Shown here piece after piece: positions 1 to 7,340 of a stretch of DNA of 18,281 nucleotides. Below the pieces are notes generated by a model, which worked only from the letters and a program-made list of their open reading frames with translations, was not told the DNA's origin and did not search any database. Numbering within the stretch: position 1 is the stretch's first letter; the number at the start of each line of letters is the position of its first letter. This stretch comes from Rubritepida sp. (GTDB lineage Bacteria > Pseudomonadota > Alphaproteobacteria > Acetobacterales > Acetobacteraceae), in assembly GCA_014376425.1 (NCBI GenBank), contig JACMRO010000373.1:1-18281 (forward strand), given 5' to 3'. Both the position numbers and the translations under genes were made by a program.

Positions 1-708
1 CCGGCCAAGCAGGCCCGCATCCTTGCCGAGGGCGCGCGGCTGGTGGTGGGCGGCGCCCGCTATGCCGACGCGCTGGCCGCCAGCCAGGCGCACGCCGCCA
101 GCACCGGCGCCATCCAGGTGCACGCCTATGACCACCCCGACGTGCTGGCCGGTCAGGGCACCGTCGCGCTCGAATGGCAGCAGGACGCGCCTGAGTTGAC
201 CCATGTGCTGGGGGCGGTGGGCGGTGGCGGGCTGATTGGCGGCATGGCGGGCTGGTACGCGGGTTCGGCCGCCATCATCGCTGTTGAGCCCGCCAGCAGC
301 CCGGCCCTGCACGCGGCGCTGGCCGCCGGCCGCCCCGTCGATGTCGAGGTCGGCGGCGTCGCGGCCGACAGCCTGGGCGCGCGCCAGGTGGGCGACCTGA
401 TGTTCCCCATCGCCGCCGCCCACGTCGCCCAATCGGTGCTGGTCGCGGACGATGCCATCATCGCCGCCCAGCGCTGGCTGTGGGCCGAATGCCAGGTGGT
501 GGCCGAGCCGGGCGGCGCCACCGCGCTGGCGGCGCTGCTGTCTGGCGCCTGGGTGCCGCCGCCCGGTGCCCGCGTCGGTGTGCTCGTCTGCGGCGGCAAC
601 TGCGCTCCGGGCTCGGTTGCCGCCGGCTCGGTTGCCCCCGGCTCTGTTGCCCCCGGCGCTGGAATTCCCGGCGCTGGCGACCCCGGCGCTCACGGCGCCC
701 GCGGCTGA
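1..708 (+). CDS. PLP-dependent threonine/serine dehydratase, 5'-truncated
   Basis: The reading frame is open from base 1 (it begins PAKQARILAEGARL), so the N-terminal part with the catalytic lysine lies outside the window. The visible 235 residues match fold-type II PLP enzymes of the threonine dehydratase/serine racemase group. They show a 'YDHPDVLAGQGTVALE' segment, a glycine-rich PLP phosphate-binding loop 'GAVGGGGLIGG' and a terminal 'VCGGN' motif that normally sits close to the C-terminus. The family deaminates L-threonine or L-serine to a 2-oxoacid and ammonia; the exact substrate cannot be told here. After CGGN the frame continues for about 34 low-complexity residues (GSVAA, GSVAP, GSVAP and similar) encoded by a 15-bp tandem repeat, which is not a normal part of the family. 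The stop at 706-708 abuts the transporter frame. Family assignment is firm; the natural C-terminus is less certain. Confidence 0.85.
   Translation, partial: PAKQARILAEGARLVVGGARYADALAASQAHAASTGAIQVHAYDHPDVLAGQGTVALEWQQDAPELTHVLGAVGGGGLIGGMAGWYAGSAAIIAVEPASSPALHAALAAGRPVDVEVGGVAADSLGARQVGDLMFPIAAAHVAQSVLVADDAIIAAQRWLWAECQVVAEPGGATALAALLSGAWVPPPGARVGVLVCGGNCAPGSVAAGSVAPGSVAPGAGIPGAGDPGAHGARG
611..700 (+). repeat. 15-bp tandem repeat array A (6 units)
   Basis: Six consecutive 15-bp units start at 611, 626, 641, 656, 671 and 686. The first three are nearly identical (gctcggttgccgccg, gctcggttgcccccg, gctctgttgcccccg). The last three are diverged (gcgctggaattcccg, gcgctggcgaccccg, gcgctcacggcgccc). 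The array lies in the 3' end of the dehydratase gene and adds a pentapeptide-periodic tail. It also spans the place where the start of the downstream transporter should be. Its phase and partial consensus resemble array B at 3384-3458 when that is read on the minus strand. Confidence 0.8.
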
Positions 709-1835
709 GGGCGCCGATCTTCATCGCCGCCGCGGCTCTGGCCTTCGCCGGGGTGTGGATGGGCGCGCCGCTGGCCGCGGTGCTGCTCACCGAACGCGGC
801 GCTTCGCCTGCCCTGGTGGGCCTTTATGCCGCCACCGGCTGGGTCGCGGCGCTTCTCTCCGCCCCCTGCACGCCGTGGTTCGCGGCCCGGCTTGGCGGCG
901 CGCTGGCGCTGCACCGGGCGGCCGGGCTGGCCTCGGCGCTGGTGCTGCTGGGGTTGGCCAGCAATCCGCCGCTTTGGGCATGGTTCGTGCTTGCGCCACT
1001 GCTCGGCGCAGCCTCCTGCCTGACCTGGACGACCGCGGACGCCATCGCCGGCGCGCTGGCCACCCCCGGCCGCGAAGGCCGCTTTTTGGGCATCTACCAG
1101 ACGTTCGTCTCGGCCGCGATCGGCGGCGGTCCGGCCATGCTGCTGCTGACCGGCGTGCGCGTGGAAGCCTTCGCCGGCTGCGCCGGCCTGATGGTTGCAG
1201 GTTTCCTGCTCACGCTGGGGCTGCGCGAGATGCCCGGCGCCACACCCCGCCGCATGCGCTTCAGCATCCCCCGCCTGCGCCCGGTGCTGTTGATGATGCG
1301 TGCCCCGGCCGGCGCGGCAATGCTGTGCGGCGCGCTGGAATCGATCGCCGGCGCCGTCTTTCCGGTGCAAGGCCTGGCGCTGGGCATGTCGGCCGCCGCC
1401 GCCGCCGCCATCGTGGTCGCGACCGGCTTCGGCAACGTCCTGGCGCAGCTGCCCGTGGGCCTGGCCGCCGACCGCCTGGGCGCCCACCGCGCCATGCTGG
1501 GCTGTGCCATTGCGGTCGCTCTGGGCGCCCTGGCCTGGCCCATCCTCGCACCGCATTGGAGCACCTGGGTTGCACTCGCCCTATGGGGCGGCGCCGCCGG
1601 CTCGATCTACACCCTGGGCATGGTCCGTGCCGTGCAACGCTTCGCCGGGCCCGCCCGCGCTATGGGCATGGCCAGCCTCAACACCGCCTACCTGCTGGGT
1701 GCCGCCATCGGCGCCCCGCTGGGCGGCCTGGCCCTGCAAACCCTGCCGGGCTGGGGCTTGCCATCCGCCATCGCGGTAGTGTCGTTGGCGGCGGGGGTTG
1801 GCCTGGCATGGGCGGCCCTTCGGCGCGGTGGTTAG
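705..1835 (+). CDS. MFS transporter, start codon unresolved
   Basis: A polytopic membrane protein of about 376 residues, rich in Ala, Leu and Gly, with roughly 12 hydrophobic segments, as expected for a short major facilitator superfamily permease. TM1 begins at 'APIFIAAAALAFAGVWMGAPL'. A central basic stretch ('RRMRFSIPRLRP') separates the two halves, and late motifs 'GPARAMGMASLNTAYLLGAAIGAPLGG' fit MFS TM10-11. The substrate is unknown. In this frame there is no ATG, GTG or TTG between 489 and 753. GTG 753 and ATG 759 lie inside TM1, while GTG 480 and ATG 489 would add about 70 Arg-rich residues that look like out-of-frame dehydratase sequence. The coordinate given (CTG 705, overlapping the dehydratase stop) is a placeholder. 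It is probably co-transcribed with the dehydratase. Confidence 0.75.
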   Translation: MRAPIFIAAAALAFAGVWMGAPLAAVLLTERGASPALVGLYAATGWVAALLSAPCTPWFAARLGGALALHRAAGLASALVLLGLASNPPLWAWFVLAPLLGAASCLTWTTADAIAGALATPGREGRFLGIYQTFVSAAIGGGPAMLLLTGVRVEAFAGCAGLMVAGFLLTLGLREMPGATPRRMRFSIPRLRPVLLMMRAPAGAAMLCGALESIAGAVFPVQGLALGMSAAAAAAIVVATGFGNVLAQLPVGLAADRLGAHRAMLGCAIAVALGALAWPILAPHWSTWVALALWGGAAGSIYTLGMVRAVQRFAGPARAMGMASLNTAYLLGAAIGAPLGGLALQTLPGWGLPSAIAVVSLAAGVGLAWAALRRGG

Positions 1836-1847
1836 AGCCGCGCGGGG

Positions 1848-1900
1848 CCCCACCCGCCAGGCCTTCGCGGTCCTGGGCCGGGCGGCACAGGCGGGTGGGG
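1848..1900. terminator. Inverted repeat between convergent genes, putative bidirectional terminator
   Basis: A perfect 11-bp inverted repeat, ccccacccgcc (1848-1858) and ggcgggtgggg (1890-1900), encloses a 31-nt GC-rich loop. It lies in the 117-bp gap between the convergent transporter (stop 1835) and hydrolase (stop 1953). There is no U-tract, so intrinsic termination is only inferred from position and stem strength. Confidence 0.45.
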
Positions 1901-1952
1901 GCACGCGCGAATACAGCGGCTGCCCCCCGCCCAGGGGTAGCGGGCCGGCACC

Positions 1953-2966
1953 CTACTCCCGCAGGAACGCCAGCACCGCCGCCACGCTCGCCGGTGCCGC
2001 CTCCTCCATCGGCACATGGCCGATGCCCGGCAGCACGACCAGGCGGGAGTCGGGTACGGCGCGCAGGTAGTCCCGGGCGTTGCGGACCGGCACCATGGCG
2101 TCCTCACTGCCCCACAGCAGCAGGGTGGGCGCGGTGATGCGGGCCAGCAGCGGTTCGGGTGGCACCAGCATGTCCATGCCCGCGCGGCCGACGATGGCCT
2201 GGCGGACGCCCGGCGCCAGCATCATGGCGCGGTAACGGGCAAAGGTTTCTTCCGGGATGCGGTCGGGCTGGGCGTAGGCCGGGCGGATCGAGGGGCGGAG
2301 CAGGAAGTCGGGCAGCGTGTAGGGCAGGATGCGCAGCAGCATCGGCACCCGCGGCTTTTGGTTGTACGGGCGGCCCGGGCTGGCAAAGCCGTCAGGCGCC
2401 AGCAGCACCAGCTTGCGGGTGCGCCCGGGGTGTGCGGCGGCGAAGGACCAGGCGATGCGGCCACCCATCGAACTGCCGATGATGTCGGCGCGGGCCAGGC
2501 CCAGCCGGTCCATCAATGCCACGATCAGGGCATGGGCGCGGGCATCGGTGTAGTCGCCATTCGGTTCGGGCCCGGTCAGGCCGAAGCCCGGCAGGTCGAG
2601 GCGGATCATCCGATGCCCCGCTTCCAGCGCCGGCGCCCAATCCTCCCAGGCATGCAGCGAGCTGCCAAAGCCATGCAGCAGGATGACGGGCGGTGCATGG
2701 CGCGGGCCGGTGTCGCGCAGGTGCAGCCGCAGGCCGCCCACTCCCATGAATTGCGAGGGGGGCGGCGCCCAGCGTGCTTCCAGCGGGCCGCGGGCGGCGT
2801 CGGGTGTGTACAGCCAGGCAGCGGCCACGCCGACCAGCAGCAGCAGGATGATAAGGGTGACGGTCACTATTCGGGGCGTGCTTCCGAGATGGAGCCCTTC
2901 GGGTCCCTTGTCATCGGCCGAAGTCGAAGTGGACGCGCGCGGCCCGGGTGGCGCTGAACGAGGCAT
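1953..2966 (-). CDS. Membrane-anchored alpha/beta hydrolase
   Basis: A 337-residue alpha/beta-hydrolase fold protein with an N-terminal membrane segment ('IVTVTLIILLLLVGVAAAWLY', about residues 33-53). Catalytic features are the oxyanion-hole motif HGFGSS (98-103), the nucleophile elbow G-S-S-M-G with Ser166, the acid Asp289 in 'GSEDAMVP' and His317 in 'GIGHVP'. The triad is complete, so it should be an active serine hydrolase (esterase, lipase or C-C hydrolase type). Substrate cannot be read from sequence. The chosen start (MPRSAPPG) keeps a short cytoplasmic tail before the anchor. GTG at 2867, just before the hydrophobic run, is a good alternative, and upstream extension to 3065 looks non-coding. 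It stands alone: convergent with the transporter and divergent from the cyclic-di-GMP enzyme. Confidence 0.88.
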   Translation of the reverse strand: MPRSAPPGPRASTSTSADDKGPEGLHLGSTPRIVTVTLIILLLLVGVAAAWLYTPDAARGPLEARWAPPPSQFMGVGGLRLHLRDTGPRHAPPVILLHGFGSSLHAWEDWAPALEAGHRMIRLDLPGFGLTGPEPNGDYTDARAHALIVALMDRLGLARADIIGSSMGGRIAWSFAAAHPGRTRKLVLLAPDGFASPGRPYNQKPRVPMLLRILPYTLPDFLLRPSIRPAYAQPDRIPEETFARYRAMMLAPGVRQAIVGRAGMDMLVPPEPLLARITAPTLLLWGSEDAMVPVRNARDYLRAVPDSRLVVLPGIGHVPMEEAAPASVAAVLAFLRE

Positions 2967-3543
2967 CGATGCCGGAGCTGGTGCCGCCGGTGGCAGGCAA
3001 CGGGAGCTGTTCGCACGATCAGTTACCTGTGACGACCCGATCGCCCGCATCCACGCGACTTTCAAGAGCGGCCCGCCGAATGCGTTCCCAGGCTGGGTCC
3101 AAGCCCAGGGGTTGATGGACGACGCGCGGTCCCAGTTTTTTGACGCGTGACCTTAACTGCGGGCGCTGAATCGGCGGGTGGGCGGCTTCGTCCCGGCGCC
3201 AAGCTGGTTGCGGGATCTGACGCCGATCACGCTGGGGTGATGTCGGGTTAACCCATTGTTCGGACAGACAGGCGAGAGTTCGGTACTCGGAAATATCCGG
3301 TGCCGGAGATACCGCCATGGCGATGTTCGCTGCTGCTCGCCTCCAGACCACTCCGGCTCCGGCCCCGGCCCCTGCCATGCAGCGCCTTCCGCAGGGCACT
3401 TTTCCGCAGGGGAGTCCGCCGGAGGGAAGTCTGCCGCGGGGAAGTTGGCCGCGGGCCTTCCCTCCACAGCCCCTCCCTGGCACCGGCAGTGCAAGGAGCG
3501 CGCCCCACTGGGCCCTGCGAGGGGCAACAGAGGGCGTGGGCGC
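2967..3543. other. 577-bp region without a convincing gene
   Basis: This stretch separates the divergently transcribed hydrolase and GGDEF-EAL gene. Open frames on both strands here have Arg/Pro/Gly-biased, family-less translations and look like chance frames in GC-rich DNA. It holds a perfect 10-bp palindrome gggttaaccc (3245-3254), which could be an operator, and the 15-bp repeat array B (3384-3458). The promoters of both flanking genes should lie here, but I cannot place convincing -35/-10 boxes. Confidence 0.6.
3384..3458 (-). repeat. 15-bp tandem repeat array B (5 units)
   Basis: Five 15-bp units start at 3384, 3399, 3414, 3429 and 3444 on the plus strand. Read on the minus strand they are gcggccaacttcccc, gcggcagacttccct, ccggcggactcccct, gcggaaaagtgccct and gcggaaggcgctgca. 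In one minus-strand frame this gives a pentapeptide rhythm (AANFP, AADFP, PADSP, AEKCP), but no plausible protein surrounds it. It lies 86 bp or more upstream of the likely GGDEF-EAL start. The consensus (about gcggcagacttcccc) resembles units 656-670 of array A in the same phase. Confidence 0.8.
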
Positions 3544-5919
3544 ATGAGGATTGCCACGCTGCGCCGCCTCATCCGTGCCCGCGGGGTGGCTGCAATGATC
3601 GGCCGGATGAGCCAGCGGCGGCTGCTGCTGGCGCTGGGCATTTCGGGCCTGGTGCTGATCGGCGCGCTGGCCGACCATGTGCGAACTACCTCCACGGCCT
3701 ATCAGGCGGCGGCCGCGCAGCACGGACTGGCGCTTATGATCGCGCTCGAGGTCAAGCAGCAGACCCGCCAGATGCTCGGCAGCCTGGCCCGCGCCAGGAG
3801 CCAGGACCAGCCGGCGGAGCTGAGTGTCGCCTGGCCGGCGCTGTTGGAAGGGCTGGCCGGGCTGGGCAGCCTGCACGCCGCGGCGGACGATGCCGGGCTG
3901 ACCAGGCTGCAGCTTGCACTGCCCGACATGATCGCGGCGACCCATCGGCTGGGCGCGCTGATCGATACGCAGTCCACCCCGCTGGCCGTCGTGATGCCTG
4001 AGCTGCTGACCCTGATCGACGCCGTGGACACGCCGCTGCACGCCGCGGTCAGCGAGATCGAGCGTGATGGGCGATATCTGGCGCGCCGCTCGATGCTGGA
4101 ACTGGCGGGCGAGCTGACTTTGTTCGCGCTGGGCTTCCTGATGCTGATCGCCAGCAGCGCGATCCTGGTCGGGCTGCTGGTGGTGGCCTGGCGGCGGGCA
4201 GCGGTGGCGGTGACGAAGGCGCAGGCCGCCGAGCGCGAGGCCAGGGTCGCGCATCAGGGGCTGGACGCGCTGCTGGAAGGCGTGCCGGCGCTGATCTCTA
4301 CATTCGATCTCGATTTTCGAATCCTGCAGGCCAATCGCGCGGTGCGCGAGCTGTTCAGCATGGGTGCGCCCGCCCTCGGCGGCCAGCCACTGCACATCAA
4401 GCGCAGCGCCGCACTGGAAGCGGATCTGCGCCAGGTCCAGGCGACCGGGCTGCCGATCGAGACCCTGGAACATGAGGTGGTGGACGTGACGGGCCGGCTG
4501 CGCCACCTGGTGACCAGCACGGTGCCGCTGCACGACCCGGAAGGCCGCCTGTTCCGAATCCTTCGCACCAGCCTGGACGTGACTCAGCGGCGCGAGGCCG
4601 AGCAACGGGTCCAGCACCTGGCCGAGCATGACGGGCTGACCGACCTGCCCAACCGGCTGCGCTTCAATCGCGAATTGGAGGCGCGGCTGACCCGGGCCAC
4701 CCCGGCGCTGGCCCTGCATGTGGTCGATCTGGACGGCTTCCGGTCGGTCAATGACAGCCATGGCCAGGCGGTGGGTGACGAATTGCTGCGGGCGGTGGCG
4801 CGGCGGCTACGCGGCGGGGTTCGCCGCAGCGCCATGCGGGCGCGGCTGGGCGGCGATGAATTCACCCTGTTGCAGACGGTGGCGACACCGGCCGAGGCCA
4901 CCGCCATGGCCGCGCGCATTACCCAGGCGCTGGCGCAGCCCTACCAGCTGGGGCCAATGCTGGTGCGTTGCAGCGCATCGTTGGGTGTGGCGGTGCTGAT
5001 CGATGGCGAGGCTACCGCGGAATCCATGCTCAGCCGGGCCGACCTGGCGCTGACCAGCGCCCGGCGGGAAGGCATCGGCCGCTTCGTCGCCTTCAGCACC
5101 GAGATGGAGGGCGAGGCGCTGGACCGTCGCAAGCTGCAGGGCGAGGTAACGCTGGCGCTGTCCCGCGGTGAGCTGCACCTCGACTACCAACCGAAATTCT
5201 CTCTGTCCGACGGTACGCTCGAAGGCGTCGAGGCATTGCTACGCTGGCATCATCCGATGCGCGGCGCGATCAGCCCGGGCGTATTCGTGCCACTGGCCGA
5301 AGAAGCCGGCCTCGCGCTTCCGCTGGCCCGCTTCGTGCTTGACCGCGCGGCGGCGCAGGTCAAGCTCTGGCGCGCCGAGGGCTATGCCATCCCGGTGGCG
5401 GTCAATCTTTCGGGCGAGTTGATCGGCCATGGCGACACCATGCGGATGATCGAGACGGTGCTGGCCGAGACAGGCATCCCACCCGCCCTGCTTGAGATCG
5501 AGGTGACGGAAAGCACCTTCATCGGCGACAGCCGGGCAGCGCGGGACATGCTGCACGGACTGCGGCGCATGGGCATCCGCGTGGCACTGGATGATTTCGG
5601 CACTGGCTTCTCCTCGCTGGCCTATCTGCAGGAATTGCCGATCGACGTGCTGAAGGTGGATCGCTGTTTCGTCGCAGGCCTTGGCCGGGGTGAGTATGCC
5701 AGTGCGCGGATCGTGGACACGGTGGTGCGGCTGGCGCACGGGCTGGGCGCGCGGGTGGTGGCTGAGGGGGTGGAGACGGCAGAGCAATTGCAGACGTTGC
5801 GCCAGCTGGGCTGCGATTCCGTACAGGGCTTCCTGCTGGCTCGGCCACAGCGTGCGGAGTACATTCCGCAGCTCATGACGAACGCGGCGGCGCAGGAAAG
5901 GCTTGCTGTTGCTGCGTGA
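3544..5919 (+). CDS. PAS-GGDEF-EAL membrane protein (cyclic-di-GMP cyclase/phosphodiesterase)
   Basis: A 791-residue bifunctional c-di-GMP enzyme. Order: TM1 (about 26-43), an extracytoplasmic segment of about 145 residues with no recognised domain, TM2 (192-216), PAS (about 239-349), GGDEF (about 359-519) and EAL (about 531-774). The cyclase site is intact: 'DLDGF..VND' and LGGDEF at 436-440. The RxxD inhibitory site is degenerate (Arg-Arg-Ser-Ala), so product inhibition is probably lost. The phosphodiesterase residues are also present: EALLRW (Glu563), VNLS (Asn621), 'EVTES' (Glu656), DDFGTG (683-684), Lys704, Glu741 and Gln761. Either activity is therefore possible, gated by PAS or periplasmic input. 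ATG 3544 was chosen because it precedes TM1 by a short basic tail; ATG 3595 or 3607 would also work. The open frame back to 3256 is low-complexity and probably untranslated. No partner gene is adjacent. Confidence 0.93.
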   Translation: MRIATLRRLIRARGVAAMIGRMSQRRLLLALGISGLVLIGALADHVRTTSTAYQAAAAQHGLALMIALEVKQQTRQMLGSLARARSQDQPAELSVAWPALLEGLAGLGSLHAAADDAGLTRLQLALPDMIAATHRLGALIDTQSTPLAVVMPELLTLIDAVDTPLHAAVSEIERDGRYLARRSMLELAGELTLFALGFLMLIASSAILVGLLVVAWRRAAVAVTKAQAAEREARVAHQGLDALLEGVPALISTFDLDFRILQANRAVRELFSMGAPALGGQPLHIKRSAALEADLRQVQATGLPIETLEHEVVDVTGRLRHLVTSTVPLHDPEGRLFRILRTSLDVTQRREAEQRVQHLAEHDGLTDLPNRLRFNRELEARLTRATPALALHVVDLDGFRSVNDSHGQAVGDELLRAVARRLRGGVRRSAMRARLGGDEFTLLQTVATPAEATAMAARITQALAQPYQLGPMLVRCSASLGVAVLIDGEATAESMLSRADLALTSARREGIGRFVAFSTEMEGEALDRRKLQGEVTLALSRGELHLDYQPKFSLSDGTLEGVEALLRWHHPMRGAISPGVFVPLAEEAGLALPLARFVLDRAAAQVKLWRAEGYAIPVAVNLSGELIGHGDTMRMIETVLAETGIPPALLEIEVTESTFIGDSRAARDMLHGLRRMGIRVALDDFGTGFSSLAYLQELPIDVLKVDRCFVAGLGRGEYASARIVDTVVRLAHGLGARVVAEGVETAEQLQTLRQLGCDSVQGFLLARPQRAEYIPQLMTNAAAQERLAVAA

Positions 5920-5972
5920 ACGGGTTGACACGTTGGGGGGCAACCCGTAACCCGCGCCTGCCTTCGGCGGGT
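5920..5972 (+). promoter_or_regulatory. Hairpins and -35-like box ahead of the F0 operon
   Basis: Immediately after the GGDEF-EAL stop there is a perfect 8-bp inverted repeat, acgggttg (5920-5927) and caacccgt (5941-5948). A second one follows, acccgc (5950-5955) and gcgggt (5967-5972). TTGACA, a perfect sigma-70 -35 hexamer, lies at 5925-5930 inside the first hairpin. Seventeen bases downstream the match to a -10 box is poor (taaccc, 5948-5953). The element could end the upstream transcript, start the atp transcript, or both. No T-tract follows. Confidence 0.35.
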
Positions 5973-5992
5973 ATCCGCAGGAGGAGCAAGGC

Positions 5993-6286
5993 ATGAGCAA
6001 GCAGGACGGCTTCGACAAGCGGCTACAGGACGCACGGGCCCGACAAGGGCTGGATCGAGCGGCTGGTGGCAAGGGCGGGCTTCCGGGCGGTTCGTGGGGT
6101 CTGGGTTTCCGTGCCGGGGTCGAGATCGTGTCCGCCCTGGTGGTTGGCGTGGTCCTTGGGCTACTGGCCGACCGGTGGTTGGGGACCTGGCCGTGGCTCT
6201 TCCTGCTGTTCTTCGTGCTGGGCAGCGTGGCTGGCGTGATGAACGTCTTTCGGCTGTTGAAGCCCCGCGTTGTGGATCGTGACTGA
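5993..6286 (+). CDS. atpI: AtpI/AtpZ-family F0 assembly protein
   Basis: A 97-residue protein with a hydrophilic, Gly-rich N-terminus (about 35 residues) followed by two closely spaced membrane helices ('VEIVSALVVGVVLGLLADRWLG' and 'WLFLLFFVLGSVAGVMNVF'). This matches the alphaproteobacterial AtpI/AtpZ proteins that open F0 operons and assist c-ring assembly or cation supply. The start is well supported: a strong Shine-Dalgarno aggagga (5979-5985) ends 7 nt before ATG 5993. atpB follows after 18 bp. This family is poorly conserved, so identification rests on size, topology and position in the operon. Confidence 0.93.
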   Translation: MSKQDGFDKRLQDARARQGLDRAAGGKGGLPGGSWGLGFRAGVEIVSALVVGVVLGLLADRWLGTWPWLFLLFFVLGSVAGVMNVFRLLKPRVVDRD

Positions 6287-6304
6287 TTTCTAGGGGGCTG
6301 AGCT

Positions 6305-7060
6305 GTGGCGGCTGAAGGCAACACGATCGACGCGCTGAGCCAGTTTGAGTTGGGCCGCGCCCTGGGGCCCATCGGCGGCTCCGTCAATTTTTCGCAATCC
6401 AACCTGCACATGGTGATCGTGGCCGGGCTGATCCTGGCGTTGATGACCTATGGCATGCGGCCGCGGGCGGTGGTGCCGGGGCGGCTGCAGTCGCTGGCGG
6501 AATCGGCCTATGAATTCGTCATGGGCCTGGTCACCGACCAGATTGGCCCGGAAGGCCGCCGGTTCTTCCCGTTCGTCTTCACGCTCTTCATGTTCATCCT
6601 GTTCGGCAACATGCTGGGGCTGTTCCCCTACGCCTTCACCTTCACCAGCCACATCGCAGTGACGCTGGGGCTGTCGCTGATGGTGTTTGTGCTGATCACG
6701 GTCGTTGCACTGCAGCTGCATGGCCGCAAGTTCTTCGGCTACTTTTTCCCCGAAGGCGCGCCGCTCTGGCTGGCGCCGATCATCGTGCCGGTGGAAATCA
6801 TCTCCTACCTGTCGCGCCCCATCAGCCTGTCGATCCGTCTTTTCGCCAACATGGTGGCGGGACACGTGATGCTGAAGGTGTTCGCCACCTTCGTCGTCAT
6901 GCTGGCGGGCCTGGGGACGGCAGGCCCGGTGCTGGCGGTGCTGCCGCTCGCGGTGAATGTGGCGCTGGTGGGGTTCGAGGTGCTGGTGGCATTCCTGCAG
7001 GCCTATGTCTTCGCCATCCTCACCTGCATCTATCTGAGCGACGCCGTGCACCTGCACTGA
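6305..7060 (+). CDS. atpB: F0F1 ATP synthase subunit a
   Basis: A 251-residue integral membrane subunit a, which forms the proton half-channels against the c-ring. The essential arginine is Arg178 in 'SRPISLSIRLFANMVAGH', and the C-terminal helix carries 'GFEVLVAFLQAYVFAILTCIYL' with the conserved Gln232. Family length is normal. It starts with GTG at 6305, preceded by a taggggg Shine-Dalgarno; no better start exists because the N-terminus already agrees with alphaproteobacterial homologues. It sits between atpI and atpE as expected. Confidence 0.97.
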   Translation: MAAEGNTIDALSQFELGRALGPIGGSVNFSQSNLHMVIVAGLILALMTYGMRPRAVVPGRLQSLAESAYEFVMGLVTDQIGPEGRRFFPFVFTLFMFILFGNMLGLFPYAFTFTSHIAVTLGLSLMVFVLITVVALQLHGRKFFGYFFPEGAPLWLAPIIVPVEIISYLSRPISLSIRLFANMVAGHVMLKVFATFVVMLAGLGTAGPVLAVLPLAVNVALVGFEVLVAFLQAYVFAILTCIYLSDAVHLH

Positions 7061-7108
7061 CCGCGCAGTTTCTTCACAACACTTACTAGACATAAAAGGA
7101 TTGAGACC

Positions 7109-7333
7109 ATGGAAGTAGCAGCCGCAAAGGCGCTTGGCGCCGGCATCGCCGTGATTGCCCTGTTCGGGGTGGGGCTGGGTATCGGCAACATCTTCTCCTC
7201 GCTGATTACCAGCGTGGCCCGCAACCCCGCGGCGCGTGACGTGGTGTTCCCGATCGGCATCCTGGGCTTCGCCCTGACGGAAGCCGTGGCGCTGTTCGCT
7301 TTGCTGATCGCCTTCCTGATCCTGTTCACCTGA
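7109..7333 (+). CDS. atpE: F0F1 ATP synthase subunit c
   Basis: A 74-residue two-helix hairpin, the rotor-ring protomer. Helix 1 contains the glycine motif 'GVGLGIGNIF', the polar loop is 'SVARNPAARD', and helix 2 carries the ion-binding carboxylate Glu58 in 'GFALTEAVALFALLIAF'. Typical sodium-coordinating residues are not apparent, so it is presumably a proton ring. Shine-Dalgarno aaagga (7095-7100) precedes ATG 7109. It is followed by an unusually structured 152-bp spacer before atpF' (separate entry), which may help yield more c than b subunits. Confidence 0.97.
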   Translation: MEVAAAKALGAGIAVIALFGVGLGIGNIFSSLITSVARNPAARDVVFPIGILGFALTEAVALFALLIAFLILFT

Positions 7334-7340
7334 TACCTGC

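Noticed and set aside
452..2137. A 561-residue plus-strand frame over the dehydratase end and transporter
   Set aside because: Arg/Pro/Gly-rich translation without hydrophobic segments, while the other frame shows a clean MFS topology.
3256..3543. N-terminal extension of the GGDEF-EAL protein
   Set aside because: The added 96 residues are low-complexity, include repeat array B and have no ribosome binding site of note; ATG 3544 gives the normal short tail before TM1.
3019..4761. A 580-residue open frame on the minus strand over the GGDEF-EAL gene
   Set aside because: Antisense to clear catalytic motifs, with biased Gln/Arg/His composition and no family signature; typical GC-rich shadow frame.
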